Below, piece by piece: positions 1 through 8,827 of a DNA stretch of 64,000 nt; position 1 is the first letter of the stretch, and each line of letters opens with the position of its first letter. The position numbers were made by a program, and so were the translations under genes. The DNA comes from Roseomonas sp. AR75 (GTDB taxonomy: Bacteria; Pseudomonadota; Alphaproteobacteria; Acetobacterales; Acetobacteraceae), in contig NZ_STGB01000005.1 of assembly GCF_005222815.1 (NCBI RefSeq), positions 310,001 through 374,000 on the forward strand. Direction: 5' to 3'. A model generated the notes under the pieces. It searched no databases and had not been told where the DNA came from. It worked only from the letters and a program-made list of their open reading frames with translations.

Positions 1-1877
1 TCACCGAGATCGCGCGCTGGCTGGTCTGGCTCGGCGTACTCGGCTTCTTCTTCCGCCGCGTGGCCGGCCAGCGCGCCGGTGCGCTGACCCGGGCCTTCGC
101 CCTGACCGCCGCCTGCGGCGCAGGCGTCGCCTTGCTGGTCGCGCTGGTGGGCGGCGACGCGGCGGAACTGCTCTCCGGCCTCGCCACCTTCGGCACGCTG
201 GCGCGGCTGCTGCTGGCGCTGCTGGTCGTGCTGATGGCGGAAAACCTGTTCCGCACCGCGGGCGAGGCGGAGCGCTGGCATGTCAGCCTGCCCGCGATCG
301 CGCTCGGCGGCCTCTCCGCCTACGATGTCCTGCTGTATGCCGAGGCGGCGTTGTCGCAGCAGATCTCCGTGCCGCTGCTCGATGCCCGCGCCGCGCTGAC
401 CGCGGCGGTGACGCCGCTTCTCGCGGTCGCCGCGGTGCGCGATGCGCGCTGGCGGCGCGACCCGCCGGTCTCCCGCCAGGTCGTGTTCCACGGCGCGACG
501 CTGGTGGTGGCCGGCGCCTTCCTGCTGGTGATCGGCGCGCTGGGCGAGATCCTGCGCTGGCTCGACGTGCAATGGGGTGCGACGGCGCAGATCGGCCTGC
601 TCGCCATCGCCCTGATCGGCCTGGCGGTGGCGCTGACCTCCGGCACGGCGCGGTCGCGCATCCGCACGCTGATCGTCGATCACTTCTTCACCGCGCGCTA
701 CGACTACCGCCGCGAATGGCTGCGCGCGGTGGAGGGCCTGTCCGCCGGCGAGCAGGCCATGGCGCCCGAACAGCGCGCCATCCGCGTGGTGGCCGATGTG
801 GTGGACAGCCCCGCCGGCGTGCTGCTGCAGCGCGATCCGGGAGAAGCCGGCCTGCGCTGGACCGGGTCGTGGAACCTTCCGTCGGAGCACCAGGCGCTGA
901 CCGGCGGCCATCCCTTCGTCTCGGCGCTCGGCGCTGGCGCGGAGGTGCTGGAACTGGCCGCGGAGGACCAGGCGACGCGGGTCCTGCGCCAGGCCTATGG
1001 CCCGCTCTGGCTCGCCGTGCCGCTGCTGCATGGGCGGGAGGGGCTGACCGGCGTGGTGCTGCTCGCGCCGCCACGGGCGCCCTTCAAGCTCGATCGCGAG
1101 GTGACGGAGCTGCTGCGCATGCTCGGCCGGCAGGTGGCGATGTTCCTGGCCGAGCGGCGCGCGGCGGAGCGGCTGGTGGATGAGCGGCGGCTGGCCGACT
1201 ACGCGAAACGGTTCGCCTTCGTCGCGCATGACGTGAAGACCGTCTCCAGCCAGCTTTCGCTGCTGCTCTCGAATGCCGAGGAGAACCTTGCCGATCCCGA
1301 GTTCCAGCACGACATGCTGGTGACGGTGCGGGCCTCCGCGGCGCGCATCAATGCCCTGATCGTGCGCCTCGGCCAGCCGGGCGATGTGCCGGAGGGTGCT
1401 GCGGAGACGATCGCGCCGCTGGAGCGGTTGCACGCCCTTGCGGCGGCGAAGCCCTATCCGGTGCGGGTGGAGGGCGAGGCGCCGACCGTTCTCGCTGCGA
1501 TTCCGGCCTCGCGCTTCGACACCGCGATAGGGCATCTGATGAACAACGCCGCGGAGGCCTCGCCGCCAGGGGAGGCGGTGCGGGTGCAGATACGTCAGGA
1601 AGGGTCCCAGCTCATCGTGGATGTCATCGACCGCGGTCCCGGCATGTCGGCGGAGTTCGTGCGCGACGAGCTGTTCCGGCCGCTCAGCACCTCGAAGCGG
1701 CAGGGCAGCGGCATCGGCGCCTGGCAGGCGCGTGAATTGCTGCGCGAGGCCGGCGGCGAGCTGACCGTGCTCAGCCGGCCCGGCGCCGGCACGACGATGC
1801 GCGTGGTGCTGCCCGCGCGCGGCGCCGTCGCGCCGCCGCGCGAAGCCGCCGCCCCGATGCTGCGAGGTGCGGCATGA
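1..1877 (+). CDS. prsK: PrsK-type membrane histidine kinase, 5' end outside window
   Basis: Sensor kinase of the exosortase-A/PEP-CTERM EPS system, expected to phosphorylate the adjacent PrsR. The frame is open to the left edge of the window, so the GTG at 60 is probably internal and the gene is truncated here. The visible N-terminal part is a run of hydrophobic helices (to about codon 220 after the GTG). A GAF-like middle follows, then a dimerisation/H-box region with the phosphoacceptor histidine in the FVAHDVK segment. The C-terminal HATPase domain shows the N box (NNAAEA), G1 (DRGPGMS) and G2 (GSGIGAW). The stop overlaps the next start in an ATGA, which indicates translational coupling to prsR. 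The family call rests on this architecture plus the linked prsR and prsT. What it senses cannot be read from the sequence. Confidence 0.88.
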   Translation, partial: TEIARWLVWLGVLGFFFRRVAGQRAGALTRAFALTAACGAGVALLVALVGGDAAELLSGLATFGTLARLLLALLVVLMAENLFRTAGEAERWHVSLPAIALGGLSAYDVLLYAEAALSQQISVPLLDARAALTAAVTPLLAVAAVRDARWRRDPPVSRQVVFHGATLVVAGAFLLVIGALGEILRWLDVQWGATAQIGLLAIALIGLAVALTSGTARSRIRTLIVDHFFTARYDYRREWLRAVEGLSAGEQAMAPEQRAIRVVADVVDSPAGVLLQRDPGEAGLRWTGSWNLPSEHQALTGGHPFVSALGAGAEVLELAAEDQATRVLRQAYGPLWLAVPLLHGREGLTGVVLLAPPRAPFKLDREVTELLRMLGRQVAMFLAERRAAERLVDERRLADYAKRFAFVAHDVKTVSSQLSLLLSNAEENLADPEFQHDMLVTVRASAARINALIVRLGQPGDVPEGAAETIAPLERLHALAAAKPYPVRVEGEAPTVLAAIPASRFDTAIGHLMNNAAEASPPGEAVRVQIRQEGSQLIVDVIDRGPGMSAEFVRDELFRPLSTSKRQGSGIGAWQARELLREAGGELTVLSRPGAGTTMRVVLPARGAVAPPREAAAPMLRGAA

Positions 1878-3283
1878 GCAAGCCGAAGCTGCTGGTGGTC
1901 GAGGACGATCCCGGCCTCTGCGCGCAATATCGCTGGGCCTTCCCGAACTGCCGCGTCGTGGTGGCCAACGACCGCAAGCAGGCGGAGGCGCTGGCCAAGC
2001 GCGAGCAGCCCGACGCGGTGCTGCTCGATCTCGGGCTGCCGCCGGATGCGGAAGGCGTGAGCGAGGGCTTCGCGACGCTCGAATCGCTCCGCGCCGCGAC
2101 GCCGAACCTGCCCGTGGTGGTGGCAAGCGGCCAGGGCCAGCGGGAGAATGCGCTGCGCGCGGTCGCGCTCGGTGCCTATGATTTCTGCGAGAAGCCGGTG
2201 GATGTCGCGGTGCTGCGCACCGTGATCGAGCGCGCGCTGCGCCTGCGCGAGCTGGAGGAGGAGAACCAGCGCCTCGCCACGGCGCCGAAATCCTCGCCGA
2301 TCCAGGGCATCCTCACGGCCGACGAGGGCATGCTGAAGGTCTGCCGCACGGTGGAGCGGCTGGCCGGCGTCTCCGTCCCCGTGCTGCTGCTCGGCGAGAG
2401 CGGCACCGGCAAGGAGGCGCTGGCGCGCGCGCTGCACGAGCTCGGCCCGCGCGCCGGCAAGTCCTTCGTCGCGCTGAACTGCGCGGCGATCCCGGAGACG
2501 CTGCTGGAGAGCGAGCTGTTCGGCCATGAGAAGGGCGCCTTCACCGGTGCCGTGCGCCAGGTGGCCGGCCGCATCGAGACGGCGAATGGCGGCACGCTCT
2601 TCCTCGACGAGATCGGCGAGATGCCCGTCGCGCTGCAGGCCAAGCTGCTGCGCTTCCTGCAGGACCAGGTGATCGAGCGGATCGGCGGCCGCACGCCGAT
2701 CCGGGTGGATGTGCGCGTGGTTTCGGCCACCAACCAGCCGCTGGAGGAGCAGGCCGAGAGCGGCCGCTTCCGCGGCGACCTTCTGTATCGGCTGAACGCG
2801 GTGACGGTGCGCATCCCGCCGCTGCGCGAGCGGGTGGGCGACGCGCTGCTGCTGGCGCGCTTCTTCCTGGCGAAGTTCGCGCGCGAGCATGGGCGGCGCC
2901 TTCGCGGCTTCGACGCCGCGGCGTCCGAGGCGATCGCCGCGCATCGCTGGCCCGGCAATGTCCGGGAGCTGGAGAACCGGGTGCGGCGCGCTGCGCTGAT
3001 GTCGGACGGCCCGCTGGTCGGCATCGGCGACCTGGAGATCGCGCCGGCCTCGATGGAGAATGAGGGCGAGGCCGATCTCGACCTGCGCAGCGCGCGGCTG
3101 CGCGCGGAGCGCGAGGCGATCGAGCGCGCGCTGGCCCGTAGCAGCGGCAGCCTTTCCGCCGCGGCGCGGCTGCTCGGCATCAGCCGGCCCACGCTCTACA
3201 GCCTGCTCGAGACGCATGGTCTCGCCGCAGCCCGCCAAAGGGCCGAGGGCGCGCTTGCCCCGGCCGATCCCGACCCCGTGTAG
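1874..3283 (+). CDS. prsR: PrsR, sigma-54-dependent response regulator
   Basis: NtrC-type transcription activator of 469 residues. The N-terminal receiver domain has the acidic pair D11/D12, phosphoacceptor D52 (LLDLGLP) and K107. The central AAA+ domain has Walker A GESGTGK at 174-180 and the sigma-54-contacting GAFTGA loop at 221-226, followed by LFLDEIGEMP (Walker B). The C-terminal Fis-type helix-turn-helix lies around 425-455 (LSAAARLLGISRPTLYSLL). It overlaps prsK by 4 nt. PrsR homologues act with RpoN on promoters of PEP-CTERM and EPS genes. I could not identify a convincing -24/-12 promoter in the window. All residues needed for RpoN activation are present. Confidence 0.93.
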   Translation: MSKPKLLVVEDDPGLCAQYRWAFPNCRVVVANDRKQAEALAKREQPDAVLLDLGLPPDAEGVSEGFATLESLRAATPNLPVVVASGQGQRENALRAVALGAYDFCEKPVDVAVLRTVIERALRLRELEEENQRLATAPKSSPIQGILTADEGMLKVCRTVERLAGVSVPVLLLGESGTGKEALARALHELGPRAGKSFVALNCAAIPETLLESELFGHEKGAFTGAVRQVAGRIETANGGTLFLDEIGEMPVALQAKLLRFLQDQVIERIGGRTPIRVDVRVVSATNQPLEEQAESGRFRGDLLYRLNAVTVRIPPLRERVGDALLLARFFLAKFAREHGRRLRGFDAAASEAIAAHRWPGNVRELENRVRRAALMSDGPLVGIGDLEIAPASMENEGEADLDLRSARLRAEREAIERALARSSGSLSAAARLLGISRPTLYSLLETHGLAAARQRAEGALAPADPDPV

Positions 3284-3296
3284 CGGAGCCAGAACC

Positions 3297-6107
3297 ATGG
3301 CGACACCGCCCTTCAACATCCGTCGCAGCCCGCTGATGCTGGCCGCCACCCTGGCCTTCGGGCTGGGCGCCGGCAGTGCGATCGCGCAGCCGCTGGAACG
3401 TGCGCGCGCGGCGCAGGCGCGCGGCGACCTGCGCGCGGCGCAGATCGACTATCGCAACGCGGTCCGGGCGCAGCCGGACAACGCCGCGGTGCGCATGGGC
3501 CTCGCCCAGGTCAGCATGGATCTCGGCGATCCCGACACCGCCGAGCGCGAGGCGCGTGCCGCGCTGGAACGCGGCTTCGACAAGGCACAGGCGACCGCGC
3601 TGCTGATGCGCACCTATCTCGCGCGCGGCCGCTTCCGTGAATTGCTGCGCGACTTCCCGCAGGTGGACGAGCCCGCCGCGCTCGCCGCGCAGATCGCCGC
3701 AGCGCGCACCTTCGCCGAACTCGGTCTGAACCAGCGCGACGCCGCGCGGGCCTCGGCCGAGGCCGCGGTGCGCTTCGCGCCGGATTCGGCCGATGCGCAG
3801 CTCGCCGCCGGCACCGTGGCGCTGGCGGCCGGCGACCGCGCCGCGGCGGAAGCAGCGGTGGACCGGGCGCTGGCGGCCGATCCGACCTCGCAGGAAGCGC
3901 AGCTGCGCAAGGCCTCGTTCCAGGCGGAGCGCGGCCAGATCCCGATGGCGCTGGAAACCCTGGGCAAGCTGATCACCCAGGCGCCGGGCAATGTCTCCGC
4001 CCGCGTGCTGCGGGCGGAGCTGCTGATCCGCACCGGGCAGGAACAGCAGGCGCGGCCGGACATCGACGCGGCGCTGCGCATCTTCCCCTCCCACCCCGCG
4101 GCGACCTACCTCACCGCGCTGATGCAGGTGCGCGCGCAGGATTGGCGCGCGGCGGACGAGACGCTGCAGCGCATGGGCGCGGCGCTGCCGATGCTCGGCG
4201 ACGCGCTGCTGCTGCAGGCGACGGTGAAGCGCGCGCTGAACGAGCCCGGCCAGGCCGAGGATGCGGCGCAGCGCTACGTTGCGCGCCGGCCGGACGATGC
4301 GCGCGGCGCCAAGCTGCTCGCCTCGCTGCAGCTCGAGCGCAACCGCCCCGACGCGGCGGCGGCGACGCTGACCCGCCTGGCGCAGCGCAACGCCGCCGAT
4401 GCCGAAGCGATGGACATGCTCGGCCGCGCCCATGTCGCCGCCGGCCGGCCGCGGGAGGCGGTGATCGCCTATGCCCGCGCCGCCGAAATGGCGCCGAACG
4501 ATTCCGGCATCCGCGCCCGCCTCGCGGCCGCGCGCCTCGCCTCCGGCGATTCGCGCGGCACGAGCCAGGCGGCGACGGAATCGCTGCGGCTCGCGCCCGA
4601 GCAGAGCGGGGCGCGCGAACTGCTCGCGATCGCCGCGCTGGCGCGCGGGGACATCACCGGCGCGCAGGCGGAATACGACCGCCTGACGCCCGAGCAGCGG
4701 AAGGGCGAGGCCGCGGGCACGCTGGAAGGCCTGCTGGCGCTGTCGCGCTTCGAGGTGCAGCCGGCACGCCGCGCCTTCGAGGAGGTGCTGCGCAACCACC
4801 CCGAAAGCATCGGCGCACGGCTCGGCCTGGCGCGCGTCGCCACCGCGGAAGGCAACCCGGTGCTGGCGGAGCGCCTGCTGGTGGAGGTGCTGCAGCGCGC
4901 ACCGAGCCATCCGGAAGCGCTCGGCCGGCTGCTCGCCACCGTGATGTCCGGCCCGCCGCGCGCGGAGCCGGCGCTGATTGCGCTGCAGGCGGCGCATGCC
5001 GCGGCGCCGAACGACCCGCAACTTGCCATCACGCTGGCCACCGCCTTCGGCGCGATGGGCCAGCCGGAGCGCGGGCTGGCGGTGGTGGACACGCCGGAGC
5101 TGCGCCGCGCGGGCCAGGGCCCGCAGCTTCCGCTCACCCGCTCCCAGGCCTATGCGGCGTTGGAGCGGTGGCCGGAGGCGGAGCAGGCCGCGCGCGCGGC
5201 GCTGGCCGACGATCCCACCTTCTTCCCGGCACGCCGCCAGCTTCTCTCCCTGCTGCTGCGCAACGGCGACCAGCGCGGCGCAGAGGCGATGCTGGAGGAA
5301 GCGCTGCGCACCCAGCCAGCCAACGCGGCGCTGCAGCAGCTCCTGCTCGTCACGGTGCGCGAGAACCGCGGCCTCGATGCGGCGCTGCAGCTGGCGGACC
5401 GGCTGGCGGGCGTGGTGACGATGCGCCCCGCCTCGCTGAGCCTGCGCGGCGACCTGCTGATGGCGGCGCAGCGCCCGGCCGAAGCGGCGCAGGCCTATGC
5501 CGCCGCGTCGCGGATCGATGCGTCCTCGACGCTCACGCTGCGCGAGGCGGGGGCGCTGCGCGCCGCCGGCAAGCCGCAGGAGGCGCTCGCGCTGCTCAGC
5601 ACCTGGCTGCAGAAGGAGCCGGACGATATCGGCGCGCTGAACCTCGCGGCGCAGATCGACATCGCCGCCGGCCGCAACGACGCCGCCGAGCGCCTGCTGA
5701 CCCGCCTGGTGGAGAAGGCGCCCGACAATGCCGTGGCGCTCAACAACCTCGCCTGGCTGTTGCAGGAGCGCGGCCGGCCGGAGGACCTGCAGCGCGCCCG
5801 CGCGATGTCGGAGCGTGCCTACTTCCTGATGCCCGGGCCCGAGACGGCCGACACCTTCGGCTGGATCCTGTCGCGCACCGGCGACCGGGATCGGGCGCTG
5901 GTCCTGCTGCGCCAGTCCGCGAGCGCGCCGCGCGCGCGCGGCCAGGCGCCCGATCCGGGCAAGGTGTTCCGCTACGCCGCCACGCTGAACGCCGCGGGCC
6001 AGAAGGAGGAGGCGATCAAGGTGCTGGAGCCGGCGCTGGCCGGCGACGCCGCCTTCCCCGAACGCGCCGAGGCCGAGCGCCTGCTCGCCGAGATGCGCCG
6101 CGGCTGA
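3297..6107 (+). CDS. prsT: PrsT-like periplasmic TPR protein
   Basis: 936-residue tetratricopeptide-repeat protein. The open frame extends upstream to 3060, but ATG 3297 lies 13 nt after prsR and gives a clean signal peptide (MLAATLAFGLGAGSAIAQ, residues about 14-31), so I chose it. From about residue 32 to the end the protein is alpha-helical, with many TPR-like units such as ALNNLAWLLQERGRPEDLQRA. Very large TPR lipoproteins or periplasmic proteins of this type sit beside prsK/prsR in exosortase-A loci and are thought to scaffold EPS assembly or PEP-CTERM export. There is no lipobox cysteine, so it is probably soluble in the periplasm. The family call comes from size, repeats and context; the mechanism is unknown. 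Confidence 0.85.
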   Translation: MATPPFNIRRSPLMLAATLAFGLGAGSAIAQPLERARAAQARGDLRAAQIDYRNAVRAQPDNAAVRMGLAQVSMDLGDPDTAEREARAALERGFDKAQATALLMRTYLARGRFRELLRDFPQVDEPAALAAQIAAARTFAELGLNQRDAARASAEAAVRFAPDSADAQLAAGTVALAAGDRAAAEAAVDRALAADPTSQEAQLRKASFQAERGQIPMALETLGKLITQAPGNVSARVLRAELLIRTGQEQQARPDIDAALRIFPSHPAATYLTALMQVRAQDWRAADETLQRMGAALPMLGDALLLQATVKRALNEPGQAEDAAQRYVARRPDDARGAKLLASLQLERNRPDAAAATLTRLAQRNAADAEAMDMLGRAHVAAGRPREAVIAYARAAEMAPNDSGIRARLAAARLASGDSRGTSQAATESLRLAPEQSGARELLAIAALARGDITGAQAEYDRLTPEQRKGEAAGTLEGLLALSRFEVQPARRAFEEVLRNHPESIGARLGLARVATAEGNPVLAERLLVEVLQRAPSHPEALGRLLATVMSGPPRAEPALIALQAAHAAAPNDPQLAITLATAFGAMGQPERGLAVVDTPELRRAGQGPQLPLTRSQAYAALERWPEAEQAARAALADDPTFFPARRQLLSLLLRNGDQRGAEAMLEEALRTQPANAALQQLLLVTVRENRGLDAALQLADRLAGVVTMRPASLSLRGDLLMAAQRPAEAAQAYAAASRIDASSTLTLREAGALRAAGKPQEALALLSTWLQKEPDDIGALNLAAQIDIAAGRNDAAERLLTRLVEKAPDNAVALNNLAWLLQERGRPEDLQRARAMSERAYFLMPGPETADTFGWILSRTGDRDRALVLLRQSASAPRARGQAPDPGKVFRYAATLNAAGQKEEAIKVLEPALAGDAAFPERAEAERLLAEMRRG

Positions 6108-6116
6108 GCCCTTCGC

Positions 6117-7448
6117 GTGCGCAGCTACGTCTTCCTGCTGGTCTATCTGGGGCTGCTGGTCCCGGCGCTCGCGCAGCCCTTCGTCGGCGCGATGCTGTGG
6201 TCGTGGATCTCCTTCATGAACCCGCACCGCGAGGTGTGGGGATTCGCGACCAACCTGCCCTATGCGATGGTGATCTTCATCGCCACCGCGATCTCCTGCA
6301 TCATCGCGAAGGAGCCGAAGCGCTTCGAGGTGAATGCGGTCACCGTCCTGCTGCTGCTCTTCGGCGTGTTCATCACCTTCACCACGATCACCGGCATCGG
6401 CCTGCAATCGGTGATGTGGCACCGCTGGAACATCACCATCAAGACGATCATCGGCGCGCTGCTGGTGGCGTGCCTGCTCACCTCGCGCCGGCGCATCCAC
6501 GCGATGATCTGGCTGATGGTGATCTCGATCGGATACTACGGCGTCAAGGGCGGCATATTCACAGGAATGACGGGCGGCGGCTTCCGCGTGGTCGGCCCGC
6601 CCGACACCATCATCGCCGACCGCAACCACATCGCGGTGGCGCTGCTGGTGACGGTGCCGCTGATGAACTACCTGCGCCTGCAATCGAAGCACTACATCAT
6701 CCGCGTCGGGCTGCTGGCGGCCGCCGGTCTGACGCTGCTCGGCGCGATCGGCAGCCAGTCGCGCGGCGCGCTGGTGGCGCTTGCCGCGACCGCGATGGTG
6801 CTGTGGTGGCGCAGCAAGAAGAAGATCGTCAGCGCCCTCGTGCTGTTCGGCTGCATCGCGGCGATCCTGGCATTCATGCCGGACAGCTGGGTGCAGCGCA
6901 TGAACACCATCACCAACTACGAGGAAGATGCCTCGGCGATGGGGCGGGTGCGCATCTGGACCGCCTCCTGGCTGCTCGCCCTGCAATACCCGCTGACCGG
7001 CGTCGGCTTCCGTGCGATGTACAACCAGGACATCGTGAACATGGTGGCGCCGGACGTGCGCGCCCGCGCGGTGCACAGCATCTACTTCGAGGTGCTGGGC
7101 GAGCACGGCTTCATCGGCTTCTTCATCTGGATCGGGATGACCATCGCCGGCGCGATCTACGCGCAGCGGCTGATGAAGCTCGCGAAGAACCGGCCGGAGC
7201 TGAGCTGGGCGGGCGACCTGGGCCGCATGGTGCAGGTCTCGATCGTGGCCTACCTCGCGGGCGGAACCTTCCTGTCGCTGTCCTACTGGGACTTCTACTG
7301 GGCGATCCTGCTGGTCACCGCCGCCGCCTACAAGATCGCCCTGGCGCAGGTGGCGGCGGAGGCGCCGGCGCGAAGGCAGCAGCCTGCCGGCAGCGGAAGC
7401 TGGCGCCGCAACACGGCTGCGGGCGCGATCAAGGGCGCCACCACATGA
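6117..7448 (+). CDS. O-antigen ligase/Wzy-like membrane protein, exosortase-A-associated
   Basis: Polytopic inner-membrane protein of 443 residues starting with GTG 6117, 9 nt after prsT. It has roughly ten hydrophobic segments. The motif WSWISFMNPHREVWGFA near residue 30 is typical of the putative O-glycosylation ligase of exosortase-A loci. The long soluble loop and the ARAVHSIYFEVLGEHGFIGFF segment near residue 320-340 resemble the Wzy/WaaL catalytic loop and downstream helix. Expected role: polymerising or transferring undecaprenyl-linked EPS repeat units on the periplasmic face. The C-terminal tail (about 420-443) is basic and low complexity. Polymerase and ligase activities cannot be told apart from sequence. 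Confidence 0.82.
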   Translation: MRSYVFLLVYLGLLVPALAQPFVGAMLWSWISFMNPHREVWGFATNLPYAMVIFIATAISCIIAKEPKRFEVNAVTVLLLLFGVFITFTTITGIGLQSVMWHRWNITIKTIIGALLVACLLTSRRRIHAMIWLMVISIGYYGVKGGIFTGMTGGGFRVVGPPDTIIADRNHIAVALLVTVPLMNYLRLQSKHYIIRVGLLAAAGLTLLGAIGSQSRGALVALAATAMVLWWRSKKKIVSALVLFGCIAAILAFMPDSWVQRMNTITNYEEDASAMGRVRIWTASWLLALQYPLTGVGFRAMYNQDIVNMVAPDVRARAVHSIYFEVLGEHGFIGFFIWIGMTIAGAIYAQRLMKLAKNRPELSWAGDLGRMVQVSIVAYLAGGTFLSLSYWDFYWAILLVTAAAYKIALAQVAAEAPARRQQPAGSGSWRRNTAAGAIKGATT

Positions 7449-7485
7449 CCCAGGCGGCGCTCGACGCCCGCGGAGGAGAGGACCG

Positions 7486-7770
7486 ATGGAAGGCCCCTAC
7501 TATCTCGCCATGCTCATCGGCGTCATCTGGCTCTGCCTCTGGATCGGCTTCCCCAAGCTCACCAGCCGATACCCATCCCCCTTCGACATGCGCGACGATA
7601 CCGAGCAGTTCGACAGCGGCCCCGAGGGCAGGCGCCGCGGCAAGCCTGCCCGCGAAGCCGAGGCTGAGCCTGCTCACCTTCAGCACCCTGTACCCCAACC
7701 CCGCCCAGCCCAATCATGGCGTGTTCGTCGAGAACAGGCTGAGGCATCTGGTCGCAAGCGGCGAGGCTGA
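7486..7770 (+). CDS. Small single-pass membrane protein overlapping the next glycosyltransferase
   Basis: Starts at ATG 7486 behind a strong Shine-Dalgarno (GGAGGAGAGG). Residues 6-22 form one hydrophobic helix (LAMLIGVIWLCLWIGF), followed by a polar stretch. The first ~50 residues look like a real protein. The rest (from about codon 54) is basic and Pro/Arg-rich, and it reads through the start of the glycosyltransferase in another frame, so it may be a frame artefact. An indel near 7600-7660 would restore a shorter small protein. Function is not recognised. Its position between the ligase and glycosyltransferase suggests a small accessory of the EPS machinery. Confidence 0.5.
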   Translation: MEGPYYLAMLIGVIWLCLWIGFPKLTSRYPSPFDMRDDTEQFDSGPEGRRRGKPAREAEAEPAHLQHPVPQPRPAQSWRVRREQAEASGRKRRG

Positions 7771-8827
7771 GAGCACCGTCCTCGCGCCGGTGCCCTGGTT
7801 TCCCGGCCGCACGCCGCCGCGCGCGGCGGTGCCGGCGACGGAGCGGCGGCACGGCCTGACGGTGCACCACCCCCGCTTCGCCGCGCCGCCGGGGATCGGG
7901 ATGTACAGCAACCCCTTCGCCCTCGCCCATGTCGCGCGCCGTGCGCTGCGCCGGCTGCTCGCGGCCGGGCAGCGCTTCGACGCGATCGACGCGCACTACC
8001 TCTATCCGGATGGCGTGGCCGCGGTGCGGCTCGGGCGCGAATTCGGCCTGCCCGTGGTGATCACCGCGCGCGGCTCCGACACCAGCCAGCTGCCGCGCCA
8101 CGCCGTGCCCGGCCGCCTGATCCGCGACGCGATCGCGCGCGCCGACGCGCTGATCGCGGTCAGCGCCGACCTGGCGGAGGGGCTGCATGCGCTCGGCGCA
8201 CCGCGCGAGAAGGTGACGGTGCTGCGCAACGGCGTGGATCTCGGCCTGTTCCGCCAGCCCGCGGATCGCGACGCCGCGCGCGCCGCGCTGGGTCTGGACG
8301 GGCCGACTCTGGTCTCCGTCGGGTTGCTGATCCCGCGCAAGGGGCATCACCTGACGATCGAAGCGCTCGCCCAGCTTCCGGACCACCGCCTGCTGATCGT
8401 CGGCGACGGGCCGGAGCGCGAGCGGCTGCAAGCGCTGGCCACGCGGTTCGGCGTGGCCGACCGCCTTCGCCTCGTCGGTCCGCAACCCCACGACAAGTTG
8501 GCGATGTACTACGGCGCCGCGGATGCCATGGTGCTGGCGTCCAGCCGCGAGGGCTGGGCGAATGTGCTGCTGGAATCGCTCGCCTGCGGCACGCCGGTGG
8601 TGGCGAGCCCGGCCTGGGGCTCGCGCGAGGCGATCGCGGCGCCGGAGGCCGGTCTCGTGCTGGATGAAACGAGCGCGGCGGCGATCGCTGCCGGTGTGCG
8701 ACGGCTGTTCGCCGCGCTGCCGGACCGCAAGGCGACGCGCGCCTATGCCGAACGCTTCGGCTGGGAGGAGACCACGATGGGCCAGCTCGAGCTTTTCCGC
8801 CGCGTCCTGGCGGGGTCCGCGGCATGA
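7646..8827 (+). CDS. Family 4 glycosyltransferase (start uncertain)
   Basis: Retaining GT-B (GT4) glycosyltransferase of the type found in exosortase-A EPS loci. Homology-like sequence begins at about 7655 (KPRLSLLTFSTLYPN) and includes the acceptor-side motif NHGVFVENRLRHL. The C-terminal donor domain carries VGDGPERERL and the EX7E-type motif SREGWANVLLESLACG. No ATG, GTG or TTG lies at the expected N-terminus. CTG 7646 and CTG 7664 are candidates. ATG 7445 (overlapping the previous stop) is in frame but adds a low-complexity extension across the small membrane gene. I give 7646 as a working start. The stop overlaps the next start in an ATGA. Confidence 0.8.
   Translation: MPAKPRLSLLTFSTLYPNPAQPNHGVFVENRLRHLVASGEAESTVLAPVPWFPGRTPPRAAVPATERRHGLTVHHPRFAAPPGIGMYSNPFALAHVARRALRRLLAAGQRFDAIDAHYLYPDGVAAVRLGREFGLPVVITARGSDTSQLPRHAVPGRLIRDAIARADALIAVSADLAEGLHALGAPREKVTVLRNGVDLGLFRQPADRDAARAALGLDGPTLVSVGLLIPRKGHHLTIEALAQLPDHRLLIVGDGPERERLQALATRFGVADRLRLVGPQPHDKLAMYYGAADAMVLASSREGWANVLLESLACGTPVVASPAWGSREAIAAPEAGLVLDETSAAAIAAGVRRLFAALPDRKATRAYAERFGWEETTMGQLELFRRVLAGSAA

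Noticed and set aside
3060..3296. Upstream extension of prsT overlapping the end of prsR
   Set aside because: It is an Arg-rich shadow of prsR; ATG 3297 gives the signal peptide.
4142..8827. A 1,561-codon + strand frame containing the glycosyltransferase
   Set aside because: Only the final ~390 codons have protein-like sequence; the earlier part is a shifted reading of prsT and the ligase gene.
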